From: Elysia marginata
Taxonomy: Eukaryota > Mollusca > Gastropoda > Plakobranchidae
Direction: 5' to 3'
DNA length: 22,126 bases
NCBI GenBank assembly: GCA_019649035.1
Contig: BMAT01002019.1
Coordinates: forward strand, 503,336 to 525,461
How positions within the stretch are numbered: position 1 is the stretch's first letter; each line of letters begins with the position of its first letter. The notes under the pieces were generated by a model. It was given only the letters and a program-made list of their open reading frames with translations, was not told where the DNA came from and did not search any database. Position numbers and translations under genes: made by a program. Positions 18,825 through 22,126 of this stretch are shown here, piece by piece.

Positions 18825-21800
18825 CTTGTTAGCTATAGAGTAAAATTAAAGAAACAGACATTAACAAATCACACGATTTGACAGAACAAGTCAGCTATGA
18901 AGGGGAATAGAAGATTTATTTTGCAATGATTGTACAAGCATGAAGCTTGGAATTTTGCATTAAAAATAGATTTTTCTAAAATACTGATTCCAATTGGAAG
19001 AGGGAACAGGGAGTTCAAACCTTGAAAATTTATAAGACAATCATTAAATAAGAAGCCTTACTTATTGAAAGAAAATAAGAAATAAAAATAGTTTCTCCAA
19101 TTACAACTCAATGAAGCATATTAAAATATCTGATACAATAGTTTCCATTATACAAGCTACAGTGAATGCTGCTATAAATATGTATAAAACCATTATATGC
19201 TCTCATATTAGGTCATACCAAATAACCCATACAATTCTGTCCTAAGAAAGAATAAAGAGTTTCCTTTCACTGCCTATGCACTTGTGAATGTTTTCTAAGC
19301 TATTAATTTTTCCGGCTTGGGAATGTCTTGCTGATAAAACTTGAAACATTGAAACAGGTTCAAATTCTTATAAAAGCATGGTGCCAATTTACTTTCATAA
19401 ATTTCTTCAGCATCACTGATAGCTAGTTTGCCTTCTGTCCAAGAATTCTTTTATTTCTAATTTTAGGAAACACCAGTAAACTGGCAAAAGATATTTGTAA
19501 AGGTGCAAGAATGTTTGATATAACAACAATTTCTTTTCAATGTAACATGTAACGAGAATTTTAATTTTTTTTTTTTTTTGCATCTAATGCAGCCCATTAT
19601 TACAATTGAAAGTCTAAAAAATTTAAAAGCCTAGAATGTAATACTACTTTATTCTATTCAATTCCACATTCTTAAACAATTCAACATTTAATTACTTCTA
19701 TAAGACAATAATAAACTTGCATTGTAGATCATTTTTCAACACGCCCTTGCAACAGTGAAACTAATCTATCCATAACCAACTGTAAAAAACTTTAAGATTT
19801 ACTATCCTTTGTGACCAATATGGCATTAGTTCTGAACACACTTCTAGCAACCTTTTGTTAAATCAAAAAGCCTCCTGATTACTAATTTACTTAGAAAGCC
19901 TATTCTATACAATCTAACTTTCATATCAAAGCAATGATAATATAATATAGGGTTCAATACAAGAAAAGGAAACTGAGTTTTGCAAGGTTAAAGAAATTGA
20001 TACATCTAGACTTCAACGAACGCAAAAATTCAAACTTTCTTTACAACTTGAAATGAAAACTGAAAGATGAGACTGTGTTAGAGATATTCGACTGAGTGTT
20101 GAGCATCTAGCAAGAGCTTCAATCAAAATAAAAATTTTCTAACAGGAGTTTAAAAGGAAAGAACTGCATTAAATTTGCTAAGATCAAAAACTCAAATGTA
20201 AAGAAAAAACTTTATAACCATATAATTTTGATGCCAAGACTGACATTGCAGAATGAACAAGATGCATGAAGCAAACACATAAGAAATCAATATTTCATTT
20301 TGATGATCAATGAAGAGAAAAATTGAATGAAACTACAAAAATAGTGATATTTTAGCAATCATGCATGAAAGCCCCCAATAGTCTGAGAATTAATCAGACA
20401 TGCCATTTCGCAGAGAGAAAAAATTCTAGAGTTTCAGGATATACGCATTTTTACTTACATTTATATAAAAACCAGAATAAAACAACTTCAAAGCACGAAC
20501 ACATTTGTACTCCCGTTAAAATTGTCTTGTCAAAGATATTTCCACAGATTGCCATTACTTTGTTGGGGTTATATTTTGCAGAAATGGTCTAAGTAAAATT
20601 GAAACCTTTTTACAAAAATTACTAAGAATTCAACATGATCAAAATCAATCATTTTTGACAAATCAAAGTCATAAAATAACACCATAGATAATGACTGATA
20701 TTTAATTGAGAATATCCTAATGGTAAAAGTATACAATGAAAACGTATTTATATAATCATCAATGCAAATCATGGTCTTCATCAAGATAATTATAATTTAA
20801 TGTTACAAAAATGTGCTTCAAATTCAATAAAATATTCCTAGCCTATAAAAATGAATACAAGAATTGCACAAAGACAAAAAAGAGGATCCTTCAGGTATTT
20901 CACTTACGTCTAAATGTTAAAACAATCCTGTCTTTTATTAAACTATAAAGCTAAAAAACATTTTACTTTACCAACCTCTCCAGCCATTTTTACAACATTT
21001 TGAGCATTTCGTTTTTGTACATCATTCCTTTTTTTAACATTTTTTTTCATACAACAAAATTCTCTACCTTAATTCAAAATAAAAATGGGCAGCTAAAATG
21101 TTATATAGTACTTTTTAAAAATTTTAAACGGTCTAGATTTGATGCTTTGAGCCACTCCCTTTTTTTTAAATATTTATATGACCTCCTCTGCTTCAATCAC
21201 AATGAAAAACATTCTTGAAACATAAGTCAAGGTTTGAATACAATTATAATGTAAGTTGTTGCATAAGCTCAATAAAAATTACATTCTTTCATCTAATATA
21301 CAATAAAAGGTCCTCTCATTTCAATAAAAATAGAATGCAACAATGAATTTTTTTTAATCTACCTACTAAAATAGATTGATCACACAGCGTCATTATATTT
21401 CCTACCTGGCATTTGGAATGAGATGTGTCTCCCTATGTACACTACTAAGTCTTGCACACTTTTCAACCTACACAAGAATAGTATCCCTATGTACATAGCT
21501 AAATCCCACACACTTTTCCCCCTACACAGGTAATTCATACCACAGCAGTCTACAGTATACACATGTTCACGTAGGCCATGTTGCCCTGCTACAAATTTTT
21601 CTCTTAGAATGTTTTGTGAATGGAATAGCAGATAATCCTTCACTTTCAAGATCTTTACAGTTAGAAATGCCTGAATTAAGAATACAGCTGAAAAAAACAA
21701 TTCTTGCCTATTGCCGAAAATTAAGCAAATGGTAGTTGTGTGGGATAAATTATTTTTTATGAGGAAAATTAAGCTTTTTTCACCTACAGCGCCTAGATAA

Positions 21801-22126
21801 TATTCATGACAGCTCTGCATCCAAACAACTCAAGCTGTAAGAACAATAGGTGGGGAACATCACACAAACTGTAGGTCTCTGTTTCCTTATCTCATTTGCT
21901 TCTCTCCTTTTCTCTTCTCCTTTCTGTCTTCTGTGATAGTCAATATTTCACTCCTTGTACAACACATTGTCATACATCTCTTTGCCCCTAGTCATAACCA
22001 AAGGACTTCTTTTGAGTGATTTAGGCAAAATAAGCGTTCCATATACATTTCAATATTTTCCTTTACAGTATTTAACAATGGTCCTCTTCCCCCTTGTCTT
22101 TTTATCCCCATGCAAACCAATTAACT
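18825..22126. other. 3.3 kb of AT-rich sequence without a supported gene
   Basis: No protein-coding signal, transposon protein or tRNA-like promoter is visible apart from the tandem duplication at 21431-21538. The longest frame (21380-21820, minus, 146 codons) spans that duplication and has no recognisable domain. A pyrimidine-rich tract lies at 21875-21940. The stretch could be a long 3' UTR of a minus-strand gene beyond the right edge, or plain intergenic DNA; I cannot tell which. Confidence 0.45.
21431..21538. repeat. diverged 54-bp tandem duplication
   Basis: Units 21431-21484 and 21485-21538 both start CCCTATGTACA and share CACACTTTTC and CCTACACA. They agree at roughly three quarters of positions. 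The unit length is a multiple of three, so the minus-strand frame through both stays open. Confidence 0.8.

Overview
The window looks like nuclear DNA from an invertebrate animal. It is AT-rich and intron-bearing, with short coding islands in long non-coding stretches and a varied load of decayed transposons. The potassium-channel exon resembles TWK/TRESK-type channels, and the tRNA-derived SINEs resemble a superfamily reported widely in animals including molluscs. A lophotrochozoan, probably a gastropod mollusc, is my best guess, but this is inference and the sequence does not prove it. There are no bacterial-style operons, CRISPR arrays or intact tRNA/rRNA genes.

Two real genes are supported. 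(1) At the left edge, the last coding exon of a two-pore-domain (K2P) potassium channel runs on the + strand (518-1365). It starts inside the GYG selectivity-filter glycine codon and carries M2, a long M2-M3 loop, M3, the second pore (GFG) and M4. (2) On the - strand, two GC-rich exons (8337-8206 and 5989-5795) join in phase across a 2.2 kb intron. Together they encode a 108-residue predicted secreted protein with two cysteines and no dibasic sites, which I do not recognise.

From about 9 kb onward the window is mostly transposon debris. There is a cluster of tRNA-headed SINE-like copies, all on the minus strand (9.0-9.6 kb), and a non-LTR retrotransposon 3' half ending in an ATT tail (10.1-11.55 kb). 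A further SINE of the same family as the first lies at 13.7-13.95 kb, next to an unclassified dispersed repeat. A second, unrelated reverse-transcriptase fragment lies at 14.42-14.87 kb, then a PIF/Harbinger-like transposase start with four in-frame stops (15.34-15.59 kb). A Harbinger-type end-like segment (17.37-17.61 kb) and a possible hAT-type MITE (18.51-18.82 kb) follow. The last 3.3 kb is AT-rich with no gene I can support.

Simple repeats punctuate the window: a GA-rich minisatellite with a 32-bp higher-order unit (1.8-2.0 kb), (ATT)n at 8.56-8.67 kb, GA at 9.83-9.93 kb and CT at 14.33-14.42 kb. Several unclassified duplications and inverted repeats are listed separately. The most interesting points are a calcineurin-docking-like motif in the channel loop, the unrecognised secreted-protein gene, and the Harbinger-like block shared between 15.2 and 17.4 kb.
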